Source: Firmicutes bacterium HGW-Firmicutes-9
Lineage (GTDB): Bacteria; Bacillota; Clostridia; Christensenellales; CAG-138
NCBI GenBank assembly: GCA_002841395.1
Contig: PGZM01000008.1
Coordinates: forward strand, 124,001 to 188,000
DNA length: 64,000 bases
Direction: 5' to 3'
Every line of letters starts with the position of its first letter. Within the stretch, counting starts at the first letter, position 1. The position numbers and the translations under genes are program-made. Under the pieces are notes generated by a model that did not search any database, was not told the origin of the DNA, and saw only the letters and a program-made list of their open reading frames with translations. Positions 56,480 through 64,000 of the stretch are shown one piece after another.

Positions 56480-57307
56480 CTATTTTGCTTCCAGCTCTTC
56501 CGGCGGGATCACGCAATATTTGCCCTCATACGGCTTCGTGGTGAACTTGCCCTTTTTGATGAGCACCAGCATCAGAATGCCCACGAGCACGAGCACTGCG
56601 GACAGCACCTGCGAAACGCGGATGTTTGCAAATAGATAAAGGCTATCGGTGCGCAGGCCTTCGATCACCGCGCGCGCCGCGCCGTAGCCGATGAAGTAGG
56701 TCGCAAGCAGCGTGCCGTCCTTGACGCCCTTTCTGCCGAGCAGGAGCGTCACCACAAGCAGGATCATGTTACAGAAGCTCTCGTAGAAGAACGTAGCCTG
56801 ATGCCACTCGCCGAGGGACTCGATGTAGACCGCGAGCGGGAAGAATTGCAGATTCGGGTTGGTCACCAGCGCGCCGAATGCCTCCTGATTGACGAAGTTG
56901 CCCCAGCGGCCGATGGCTTGGCCGAGAATCAAACTCGGAATTACGAGATCGATGAGCTTGAGAAACGGGAACTTCGCGGCCTTGGAGAAGATGAACGCCG
57001 CGAGGAATCCGCCGATGACCGCGCCATAGATCGCAAGCCCGCCATGATTGATCGCGATGATCTGTCCGGGGTTTGCGGAGAAATATTCCCACTCAAACGC
57101 AACGTAATACGCCCGCGCGCCGATGATGGCGAGCGGCACCGCGAGCAGGATGAAATCCAGCAGCAGGTCAGAAGACCAGCCGCGGCGCCTCGCGCGCAGG
57201 GTGCCGAGCACGATGCCGAGCAGAAGCCCGCTCGCGATGATGACCCCGTACCAGGCGATATTCAAACCCTGTATGCCAAACAGGTTTACGACAGCAAAAC
57301 GATCCAT
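56480..57307 (-). CDS. lgt: Prolipoprotein diacylglyceryl transferase
   Basis: A 275-residue membrane enzyme that moves a diacylglyceryl group from phosphatidylglycerol to the lipobox Cys of prolipoproteins, such as the metal-binding lipoprotein encoded in this window. Seven hydrophobic segments are visible. Signature residues include HGGLAIYGAVIGGF near residue 93 with its essential His, and the Lgt signature GRWGNFVNQEAFG near 128. The ATG at 57307 has AGAGGGAG. It is monocistronic, followed by a strong terminator. Family and function are secure. Confidence 0.96.
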   Translation of the reverse strand: MDRFAVVNLFGIQGLNIAWYGVIIASGLLLGIVLGTLRARRRGWSSDLLLDFILLAVPLAIIGARAYYVAFEWEYFSANPGQIIAINHGGLAIYGAVIGGFLAAFIFSKAAKFPFLKLIDLVIPSLILGQAIGRWGNFVNQEAFGALVTNPNLQFFPLAVYIESLGEWHQATFFYESFCNMILLVVTLLLGRKGVKDGTLLATYFIGYGAARAVIEGLRTDSLYLFANIRVSQVLSAVLVLVGILMLVLIKKGKFTTKPYEGKYCVIPPEELEAK

Positions 57308-57484
57308 GAAACTCCCTCTTTCTGAACAATAAACACTAGGTGAAAACCAAGCTTTGATTTCACATATAGTTTTGGACACTCTTTAGAAACCAAGCTGCTA
57401 TTTTTATTGTAGCAATCTGGCCAGCCGTTCGCAAGTTCGCCGGATGGCAGGACGGTGACAAAGTAGCCGTCGCAGGCGATCCCC

Positions 57485-57991
57485 TCAGAGCGATTCTTTT
57501 TGCAGCACGCGATCCAGCATGTCAAAGCGTTTGAGACACTGTATGTACTCCGCGACGCTGTAGAAGTTCTCAAGATCCGTCTCGTTCAGCCCGCGCTGGG
57601 CGTAGAGCTCGTCCCACAACAGGCTGCTGCCCTCAACGAGGAAATAGCCGCTAACGAGGTCGATGCCCACGAAGATGTCGATGCCCGCAAACACTGCGCT
57701 CTGCGCACAGTAGAGCGCTTCGCCCGCGCCGCTGCGCTCGACGATGAAGCAGACGGGGTTTGGCGCGCAACCCTTTGGCAGCTGCTGGGCGAGGCCTTCG
57801 TTTGCGCGGATGTTGTCCGTCACCACGCGCTTTGCGCGCGGGTCATCCAGCGGGCGCACGGGATAGCGCGACGAAAGATACGCCGCGAGCGCTTCGCCGG
57901 AGATACGGTTCGGTGAGAGGCGCGGGCGATATTCCGCGAAGATTTTTTTCCAGCGCTTGATGTCCTGCCTGGTGATTTGCGTCGTCTGCAT
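57485..57991 (-). CDS. Hypothetical protein
   Basis: A 168-residue soluble protein I do not recognise. It starts with a charged helix (RQDIKRWKKIFAEYRPRLSPNRIS), and includes ANPVCFIVER-like strands (CAPNPVCFIVERSGAGEALY) and VFAGIDIFVGIDLVSGYFLVEG, an alternation of strands that suggests an alpha/beta fold. The start at 57991 has CGAGG upstream. It is alone on its strand, between lgt and a divergent ABC exporter. The bases from 57308 to 57484 hold no supported gene. The coding quality is good, but I cannot propose a function. Confidence 0.65.
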   Translation of the reverse strand: MQTTQITRQDIKRWKKIFAEYRPRLSPNRISGEALAAYLSSRYPVRPLDDPRAKRVVTDNIRANEGLAQQLPKGCAPNPVCFIVERSGAGEALYCAQSAVFAGIDIFVGIDLVSGYFLVEGSSLLWDELYAQRGLNETDLENFYSVAEYIQCLKRFDMLDRVLQKESL

Positions 57992-58262
57992 AAAACAAAC
58001 CTCGTTTTTGCGTAAACTTGTGCTTATTATATCGCGCACAAGCGAATATGCCAAAACGAATCTGAAAACACGGGATAAATGTGTCAAAATGTGACGGTGT
58101 TGTAAAAACAGACGCGAGTTTATATTCCGTTAATGATTGCGGGTTACAATGCACAAAGATCATGAACGACCGGACACGAAAAGCGGCTGAACAAGCCGCA
58201 ATTTGCATTTGTACGGCAGCGTATAAAACACGATTGTAACGATCCCGAATGGAGGAAGATAG

Positions 58263-58967
58263 ATGACCCCGTATGTGTTATTTGAACAGGTAGGGAAGAC
58301 CTATGATACCGAGGGCGTAAAGGTAGACGCCCTGCATGACGTGAGCTTTGAGATTGGCGAAGGCGAGGTCTGCGTGATCGTCGGGCAGTCCGGCGCGGGC
58401 AAGACCACGCTGTTAAACATCCTCGGCGGCATGGACACGCTCACCGCCGGAAAGGTGTTTCTCGGCGGAGAGGAAGTTTCCGCCTATAACCGCAGGCAGC
58501 TGACGCGTTACCGCCGCGAGGACGTCGGCTTTGTGTTTCAGTTTTACAACCTGATCCCGAACCTCACCGCGCTGGAAAACGTCGAGATGGCGACCGAGCT
58601 TGCCAAAGCGCCGTTTTTGGCGGAGCAGGTGCTCTCCGACGTCGGGCTTTCCGAGCGCATGCATAACTTTCCCGCGCAACTTTCCGGCGGCGAGCAACAG
58701 CGCGTCGCGATTGCGCGCGCGCTCGCGAAAAACCCGAAGCTACTGCTGTGCGACGAGCCGACCGGCGCGCTGGACGACACGACGGGCAAGCAGGTATTAA
58801 AGATTTTGCAGGACCTTAGCCGCGAAAAGGGCATGACGGTCGTCATCATCACGCACAACAGCGCGATCACCGAGATGGCCGATCGCGTGGTAAAGGTCAA
58901 GAGCGGCACGGTCTCCTCCGTTCGCATCAACGAACGAGCAAAGCCCATCGAGGAGATTGAATGGTAA
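58263..58967 (+). CDS. ABC transporter ATP-binding protein (MacB/LolD type)
   Basis: A 234-residue ABC ATPase of the group that drives MacB/FtsX-fold permeases. Walker [17 protein letters not shown] near residue 40, the Q-loop in [18 protein letters not shown] near 89, signature [18 protein letters not shown] near 141 and Walker [13 protein letters not shown] near 161 are perfect matches. The stop overlaps the permease start (ATGGTAA). AGGAGGA-like GGAGGAAG precedes the ATG. Such systems export lipids, peptides or antibiotics by mechanotransmission, or sense antimicrobial peptides. There is no adjacent two-component system. Confidence 0.95.
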   Translation: MTPYVLFEQVGKTYDTEGVKVDALHDVSFEIGEGEVCVIVGQSGAGKTTLLNILGGMDTLTAGKVFLGGEEVSAYNRRQLTRYRREDVGFVFQFYNLIPNLTALENVEMATELAKAPFLAEQVLSDVGLSERMHNFPAQLSGGEQQRVAIARALAKNPKLLLCDEPTGALDDTTGKQVLKILQDLSREKGMTVVIITHNSAITEMADRVVKVKSGTVSSVRINERAKPIEEIEW

Positions 58968-61900
58968 CGCGCAGAAAAACAGCATGGAATAAAAATCAGC
59001 GGCGTGAGGTGCTGAAAACCTTTGGCAGGTTTTTGTCGATTCTCGCGATCGTTTCGCTTGGCGTTGGCCTGTTTTCCGGCCTGAAGGTCACGAAGAATGC
59101 GATGATCGATACGGCGGACATCTACCTGCGCGAATACGCGCTGTATGACGAAAAGCTGATGACCACCATCGGCGTTGACGAAACGGAAGTAGAAGCCATT
59201 GCCGCGATGGACGGCGTACTTGCCGCGGAAGGCTCCGTGAGCATGGATGTGATTGCGCAGCTCGACGAGGGAACGTATGTGCTCGCCGCGCATTCGATTA
59301 CAACAGAGGTCAACCGCCTAAAAATCACGACAGGACGGATGCCGGTTGCGGACAACGAATGCCTCGGTGACGCGCGCATGTTCCCCAAAAGCGCGGTCGG
59401 AACCAAGCTCACCATCTCGGATCAAAACGATCAGGACACACAGGATGCGTTTACGTATCATACGTATACCATCGTGGGACTGACGGACTCGACCACCTAT
59501 CTGAACATGGAGCGCGGCACGACGAAGCTCGCCAGCGGCAAGATTACGGCGTTTGTCTACATCCCTGCCGGCGGGTTTTCGACGGAGTATTTCACCGAGC
59601 TTTACGTGAAGCTTTCCGACGCGAACGGCAAAATCTTCAGCGAGGCATATGACGATGCGGTCGCCAAGATGGAAGACCCGCTGAAAGAGAAGATGGAGCT
59701 GCTCGCCGATGCGCGCTTTGCGGACATCGTGCGCGACGCGCAGGCGGAGATTGACGACGGGGAACAGGAATATCAGGACGGGCTTTCCGAGTATCGCACG
59801 GAGAAGGCGGACGCGGAGCAGGAGCTTGCGGATGCCGCGGCGGAGCTTGCGGACGCAAAGACGCAGATTGACAACGGCTGGTACTCGATTCGACAAAACG
59901 AATCCAGACTTGCCGCAGCGCAGCAGCAGTATGACGAAGGGCTGGCTGCCTATAATCAGGGCTATGCGGACTATGAAGCAGCCCGTGCGGACGCGTTTGC
60001 GCAGCTTGACGCAAGCCAGCAAACGCTGGACGGTCAACGCGCGACGTTAACCGCCGCGCTGGATGCGGCGACACTCGCAGGCGACACCGACCAGATTGCG
60101 TATCTGCAGGGGCAGCTTGCGGCGCTTGATATCGCGCAGGGTCAGCTGGATGCGCAGCGGCAGACGGCAACACAGCTCTTTGACGGAACGCTGGCGCAAC
60201 TGAATGCAAACAAAGCGCAGCTGGACGCGGCAAAGCAGCAGATTGACGACGGAAACGCCGGAATCGTGCAGGGCAAGCGCGCGCTACATGATGCGGAACA
60301 GAAATATGAAGACGGCTACGCAGAGTATCTCGACGGTAAAGCGGAGGCGGAACAGAAGTTTGCCGACGCAGAGCGGGAACTTGCGGACGCGCGAAAGGAA
60401 CTCGACGACGCGCAGGCGGAGCTGGACAAGCAGAATCCGCCGAGCGTGTATCTGCTCAACCGCGAAACAAACGCGGGCTATGTGAACTTTGAGAACGATT
60501 CGTCGATTGTCAACGGCATCTCCAAGGTGTTTCCGGTGTTCTTCTTCCTCGTGGCGGCGCTGGTCACCATGACCACGATGACGCGCATGGTCGAGGAACA
60601 GAGAACGCAGATCGGCACCCTCAAGGCGATGGGTTACGGCGGCGGCGCGATCGCCTGGAAATACATTTCCTACGCGGGCGGCGCGGCGCTGGTCGGCGGG
60701 ATGATCGGATTCTTCGGCGGCAGCTGGCTCTTCCCGTGGGTGATCTGGCAGGCGTACGGCATGCTATACGGCTTTGCGCCGATCATTTACACGCTCGACT
60801 GGTCGCTGTTCGCGCTCGCGATGTCGGTGACGCTGTTGAGCTCCGTCGGGGTGACGGTGCTGACCTGCCGCGCGGAGCTGCGGCTCATGCCCGCAGAGCT
60901 GATGCGGCCCAAAGCGCCCAAAGAGGGCAAGCGCGTGTTCCTCGAACGCATTCCGTTCCTCTGGAAACGGCTCGGGTTCATGGTGAAAATTTCGCTTCGC
61001 AACGTCTTCCGCTACACCAAGCGGCTGATCATGATGGTGCTCGGCATCGGCGGCTGTACCGCGCTGCTGATTGCGGGGTTTGGCATTCGGGATTCGATTG
61101 CAAACATCGCCTCGGATCAGTTTGACAACATCATGACCTACGATTTTGCCGTGGTGTTCGACGAACCTAAAAACGAGGCGCAGCAGGCACAGTTTCAGGA
61201 GGACACAAAAGAAATCCTCTCCCAGAGCGTGTTTGTCAGCACAGATACGATCTCGGCCTACACCAAGGAAGGCTATAAGACAGTCAACGTCATCGCGACG
61301 GGAGACCCGAACATCTCTTCGCTGATCGATATGCATAATCACGGACAGCAGCTTGCCTATCCGGAAGACGGTACGGTCGCCATCAGCGAAAAACTCGCGC
61401 GGATTGCCGGCGTTTCGGTCGGAGACAACATCCGCGTCAAGGTGGACGACACGCGGCAGGTTTCGCTGAAAGTGAGCGCGATCTTCGAAAACTTCGTCTA
61501 CCACTATATGCTCATGACGCCCGCGACCTATGAAACCACGTTTGACAAGCCGGCGGAATATGAGGCGGTATTGGCGGATTCCGCGATTGCGGATCAGCAC
61601 TCGGTTGCGGCGACGATAATGGACGAGCACGGCGCGGCGAACGTCAGCGTGACGACGGACATCGAGCAGCGCGTGAACGACATGATGAAGAGCCTCGATC
61701 TGGTGATCTTCGTGATCATCTTCTGCGCGGGCGCGCTGGCGTTTGTGGTGCTCTTTAACCTGAGCAACATCAACATCACCGAGCGCATCCGGGAGATCGC
61801 GACCATCAAGGTGCTCGGTTTCTACGCGCCGGAGGTGGGGGCATATGTCTTCCGCGAAAATCTGGTGCTGACGCTGCTTGGGTCTATCGCGGGCATCCCG

Positions 61901-62095
61901 CTCGGCATCTGGCTGCACAGCTTCGTGATGGGGCAGCTGAGCTTTGACATGGTGAGCTTCCAGACGATCATCAAGCCGCTGAGCTACATCCTGTCCGTGG
62001 CGATGACGTTTGTGTTCGCCTTCGGGGTGGACCTCGTGATGCGTCCGCGGCTGAGCAAGATCAATATGGTCGAGTCGCTCAAGGCAGTGGAGTAA
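58961..62095 (+). CDS. FtsX-like ABC transporter permease with extracellular coiled coil
   Basis: A 1044-residue permease. A first membrane segment at about 25-42 precedes an extracytoplasmic MacB-like core (residues 45-250). Residues about 255-510 form a long heptad-like Ala/Asp/Gln/Glu-rich coiled coil (repeats such as AEQELADAAAELADAKTQID and ELADARKELDDAQAELD). The first FtsX domain with three membrane helices lies at about 520-650 (FFLVAALVTMTTMTRMVEEQRTQIG). A second core follows at 690-900, and a second FtsX domain at 910-1040 ending INMVESLKAVE. This is a common architecture in Clostridia. The coiled coil may reach through the wall. The cargo is unknown. Confidence 0.92.
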   Translation: MVTRRKTAWNKNQRREVLKTFGRFLSILAIVSLGVGLFSGLKVTKNAMIDTADIYLREYALYDEKLMTTIGVDETEVEAIAAMDGVLAAEGSVSMDVIAQLDEGTYVLAAHSITTEVNRLKITTGRMPVADNECLGDARMFPKSAVGTKLTISDQNDQDTQDAFTYHTYTIVGLTDSTTYLNMERGTTKLASGKITAFVYIPAGGFSTEYFTELYVKLSDANGKIFSEAYDDAVAKMEDPLKEKMELLADARFADIVRDAQAEIDDGEQEYQDGLSEYRTEKADAEQELADAAAELADAKTQIDNGWYSIRQNESRLAAAQQQYDEGLAAYNQGYADYEAARADAFAQLDASQQTLDGQRATLTAALDAATLAGDTDQIAYLQGQLAALDIAQGQLDAQRQTATQLFDGTLAQLNANKAQLDAAKQQIDDGNAGIVQGKRALHDAEQKYEDGYAEYLDGKAEAEQKFADAERELADARKELDDAQAELDKQNPPSVYLLNRETNAGYVNFENDSSIVNGISKVFPVFFFLVAALVTMTTMTRMVEEQRTQIGTLKAMGYGGGAIAWKYISYAGGAALVGGMIGFFGGSWLFPWVIWQAYGMLYGFAPIIYTLDWSLFALAMSVTLLSSVGVTVLTCRAELRLMPAELMRPKAPKEGKRVFLERIPFLWKRLGFMVKISLRNVFRYTKRLIMMVLGIGGCTALLIAGFGIRDSIANIASDQFDNIMTYDFAVVFDEPKNEAQQAQFQEDTKEILSQSVFVSTDTISAYTKEGYKTVNVIATGDPNISSLIDMHNHGQQLAYPEDGTVAISEKLARIAGVSVGDNIRVKVDDTRQVSLKVSAIFENFVYHYMLMTPATYETTFDKPAEYEAVLADSAIADQHSVAATIMDEHGAANVSVTTDIEQRVNDMMKSLDLVIFVIIFCAGALAFVVLFNLSNINITERIREIATIKVLGFYAPEVGAYVFRENLVLTLLGSIAGIPLGIWLHSFVMGQLSFDMVSFQTIIKPLSYILSVAMTFVFAFGVDLVMRPRLSKINMVESLKAVE

Positions 62096-62105
62096 CGCGT
62101 TATTC

Positions 62106-62137
62106 AAAAAAAGAGCCGCTTCTGCGGCTCTTTTTTA
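62106..62137. terminator. Bidirectional terminator
   Basis: AAGAGCCGC-TTCT-GCGGCTCTT (62111-62132) with A- and T-runs on either side, between the permease and the convergent YdeI-like gene. Confidence 0.85.
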
Positions 62138-62148
62138 TGTTGCGCTCG

Positions 62149-62745
62149 TTAGTCCCGATCCAGAATTCCTTTGTGATCCAGAATGCGGGGGATGTATTTC
62201 TCAATGCGGGCGACGCGCGTCTTGGACTGCTTCGCGTCTGCAAAATATAGCAGATACGCCCGTTGGCGACCTGGCGTGAGCGAATAGTACGCGAGTTTGA
62301 GTTTTGCGTCGGCGTCCAGCGCGGCCTGAAACTCTTCCGGCATTTCCGCCTTCATCGGCTCAAACTCGATTTCGAGGCCTGCTTCTTCAATCGCGATGGC
62401 TTCCGCGATATAACGGCGCAGAGTTTCAGCCTTTGCGCGCACCTCGTCCGCGCGGGTGAATTTCACCATGCGCATCGCCTGTGAATGCTCGCCGGGCGCT
62501 ACCAGAATCTTCGACTCGTCCTTGAGCAGCGCGCCTTTCATAAAGCCGATGGCGCAGGAGTCCTTAAATTCAAACAGAATGATGGAGTTCTGTCCATTGA
62601 CGGTATAGCAGGGCTTGCCCCACTTAAAATCTTCAACCAGACCCGCAAAGAGCAAAAGCTCACGCAAGAGCGCGAGCGGCCCCGCCCAGGGTGAGTTGGG
62701 TTGGAAGAATGCTTCGATCTTGCTGGATGTTGACGGCATTTCCAT
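62149..62745 (-). CDS. YdeI/OmpD-associated family protein with DUF1801-like domain
   Basis: A 198-residue soluble protein. The N-terminal part (LLRELLLFAGLVEDFKWGKPCYTVNGQN, then FKDSCAIGFMKGALLKD) matches the DUF1801/YdhG fold. The C-terminal part (LTPGRQRAYLLYFADAKQSKTRVARIEKYIPRIL) is the YdeI-type Omp-like tail. YdeI proteins are linked to resistance to some antimicrobial peptides in enterics, but in Clostridia their role is unknown. It converges on the ABC exporter gene and shares its terminator. No clear ribosome binding site except GGAGGG at 62753-62758. Confidence 0.88.
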   Translation of the reverse strand: MEMPSTSSKIEAFFQPNSPWAGPLALLRELLLFAGLVEDFKWGKPCYTVNGQNSIILFEFKDSCAIGFMKGALLKDESKILVAPGEHSQAMRMVKFTRADEVRAKAETLRRYIAEAIAIEEAGLEIEFEPMKAEMPEEFQAALDADAKLKLAYYSLTPGRQRAYLLYFADAKQSKTRVARIEKYIPRILDHKGILDRD

Positions 62746-62886
62746 ATGGTTACCCTCCCATAAAAGACTACAACGCTATCATAGCAGGATGCAGGATCGA
62801 TTCCGTGATTTTTACACAATGTGGTGTTATAGCATGGATTTATCGAACAAACTCTTGTTTATCATAGTGATTTTTGAATGCGAAGT

Positions 62887-63954
62887 TTATCGAAGAAAAC
62901 TCTTTTCCAGCATCGCGGTAAACTCTTTGATGCGCGATTCGTTGAGACTGTAGAGCAGCTTTACGCCCTGTTTTTCGATTGTGACCAGACCGCTTCCTAC
63001 CAGCTCACTCATGTGATGCGAGACCGTGCCGGGCGAAAGCTCCGTAATTGTGGCGAGCTCCTGCCCGTAGAGGGGACGCTCCCGCAGGGCGACGAGGATT
63101 TGCAGGCGCTTTTTATCGTCAAGCGCATGCAGCAGGTTTGCGACGGACTCCAGATCGGTCTTTCCCGTGCGCTCCGTGCGCGTGAACTCGTCGACAAGCA
63201 CGCCGTATAGAATGTCGGTGTGCTCCTCTTTGCCGAGATATTGCGCCGTGAGAATATTGGAGTGCAGATAGATCGTCGTGAACTGCATGACGATGGGCGT
63301 TACATCCGCCTGCGGGCAATCGAGTCGGATGCCCTCAATCGCGAGCTGGTCGAAGAACGCTGCTTCGTCCTGCAGCGCGTTCCAGTCCGCGAGCGCTTTT
63401 TCGGCATAGGGCGCGAGCAGATCCGCCTTTTCGCGGATCAACGCCTCCGCCTGATCCAGCAGGCGGTTGACGCGGGATTCATACTCGTCAAAGCGGATCA
63501 CGGCGTCGGCAAACAGCAGCTTGGAAGGATCGGCGATCGGCAATCCCTGCGTATACGCCAGTAGATCGGTGATTCCGACGGTGCCGAACGCAACATCGAT
63601 TGCTTCGTCCGAAACAGCGAGCGCAATGCGCAGGTTCAGATCGTGCACCTTCTCATCGCCAAGGTTAAATTGCATCTGTCGGACCAGATCGTATAAATTC
63701 GTCTCCAGCCCGTCAGGGAAGCCGAAAAGCGCTACAAGCTCCTGCTCCTCGCAGACGAGGTTTGCTTTCACGTGCTCATATACGTCCAGCATGGCGGAGA
63801 ACCGGCTGCGATCCGTGTTGTATTTTTTGCAATAGTAGTCGATCGCGGTGCGCATGTCGCCGGAGCGCTCGTTGTCTCCGCGATAGGCAAGGCGCGTCAG
63901 CGCGCCGGCCGCTTCCAGACGCGGATCCATCGGATGAAAATTCAGATGTTGCAT
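62887..63954 (-). CDS. ArsR-type winged-helix regulator with large N-terminal domain
   Basis: A 355-residue protein. The last 90 residues are an ArsR-like winged helix (LHALDDKKRLQILVALRERPLYGQELATI, then LSPGTVSHHMSELVGSGLVTIEKQGVKLLYSL). The first 260 or so residues are helical and resemble no domain I can name; they may sense a ligand. The metal-binding Cys box of ArsR is absent. The ATG at 63954 has AAAGGAGA just before it; the preceding frame extends into the intergenic part but looks unrelated. No partner gene is visible before the window ends 46 bases further on. Confidence 0.82.
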   Translation of the reverse strand: MQHLNFHPMDPRLEAAGALTRLAYRGDNERSGDMRTAIDYYCKKYNTDRSRFSAMLDVYEHVKANLVCEEQELVALFGFPDGLETNLYDLVRQMQFNLGDEKVHDLNLRIALAVSDEAIDVAFGTVGITDLLAYTQGLPIADPSKLLFADAVIRFDEYESRVNRLLDQAEALIREKADLLAPYAEKALADWNALQDEAAFFDQLAIEGIRLDCPQADVTPIVMQFTTIYLHSNILTAQYLGKEEHTDILYGVLVDEFTRTERTGKTDLESVANLLHALDDKKRLQILVALRERPLYGQELATITELSPGTVSHHMSELVGSGLVTIEKQGVKLLYSLNESRIKEFTAMLEKSFLR

Positions 63955-64000
63955 GGTTGTCTCCTTTGTTCGGGGCGGATCGGCTGGCCTGTCATACAAG

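Noticed and set aside
60764-62107. 447-codon frame antisense to the FtsX-like permease
   Set aside because: His/Arg-rich shadow of a confident gene. It overlaps the terminator at its 5' end and has no family motif.
1-64000. tRNA, rRNA, insertion sequence, integrase or attachment sites
   Set aside because: I looked in intergenic regions for T-loop sequences, transposase or recombinase motifs and flanking repeats and saw none that hold up.

Overview
The window reads as chromosomal DNA of an anaerobic, fermentative member of the Bacillota, most likely class Clostridia. I infer this from the redox repressor Rex, an iron-dependent alcohol dehydrogenase, two-subunit class I fumarase, DegV and DUF1836 proteins, a TSCPD protein, UvsE, strong GGAGG ribosome binding sites and TTGACA/TATAAT promoters. 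The DNA looks moderately GC-rich by eye (not computed), with AT-richer intergenic regions. I saw no rRNA, tRNA, CRISPR array, transposase or integrase.

Layout. 0.2-2.5 kb: an rRNA methyltransferase followed by two AT-richer genes of unknown role. 2.5-7.8 kb: aldose epimerase, a membrane acyltransferase with two small genes, an alpha/beta hydrolase, and phosphofructokinase. 8.3-17.8 kb: a long, tightly packed set of genes (GNAT-like protein, thiolase-like protein, DUF35 zinc ribbon/OB protein, DUF2877, FdrA, DUF1116, a cyclase-family hydrolase), then a small membrane-anchored protein and an NCS2 nucleobase permease. The DUF2877/FdrA/DUF1116 trio matches the three subunits of E. coli oxamate carbamoyltransferase (AllH/AllF/AllG). 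Here it sits with a thiolase-like protein whose nucleophilic Cys is Pro, and with a nucleobase transporter. I regard this as the best candidate for an undescribed catabolic system. 17.9-20.0 kb: an isolated three-gene phage tail-fibre-like cassette with its own promoter. 20.3-23.6 kb: alcohol dehydrogenase, rex and an AraC-type regulator. 23.8-27.9 kb: purA-purB and a fumarase operon.

28.2-32.8 kb: an ApbE flavin transferase with a polyferredoxin membrane protein carrying two FMN-attachment domains, then a regulator, a flavoprotein and a small membrane protein. 32.9-36.1 kb: a Fur-family regulator and a metal ABC transporter (zur-znuACB type) behind two 7-1-7 Fur-type operators. 37.0-44.0 kb: a 1553-residue fusion (HD hydrolase, helical repeats, NadD-like nucleotidyltransferase, GNAT-like segment, phosphoribosyltransferase-like domain) coupled to a lactate/malate dehydrogenase-like protein and a flavodoxin-like reductase; this is the second candidate novel system. 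44.3-53.7 kb: a methyltransferase, DUF1836, DegV, a PAS/HD-GYP phosphodiesterase, two carotenoid-desaturase-like flavoproteins with a TspO-like membrane protein, and UvsE. 53.8-64.0 kb: a Nudix hydrolase, a GntR-controlled ABC transporter, Lgt, an unknown protein, a MacB/FtsX-type ABC exporter, a YdeI-like protein and an ArsR-type regulator.

Domain calls come from reading motifs by eye. No database search was run, and start sites were chosen from visible ribosome binding sites and spacing.
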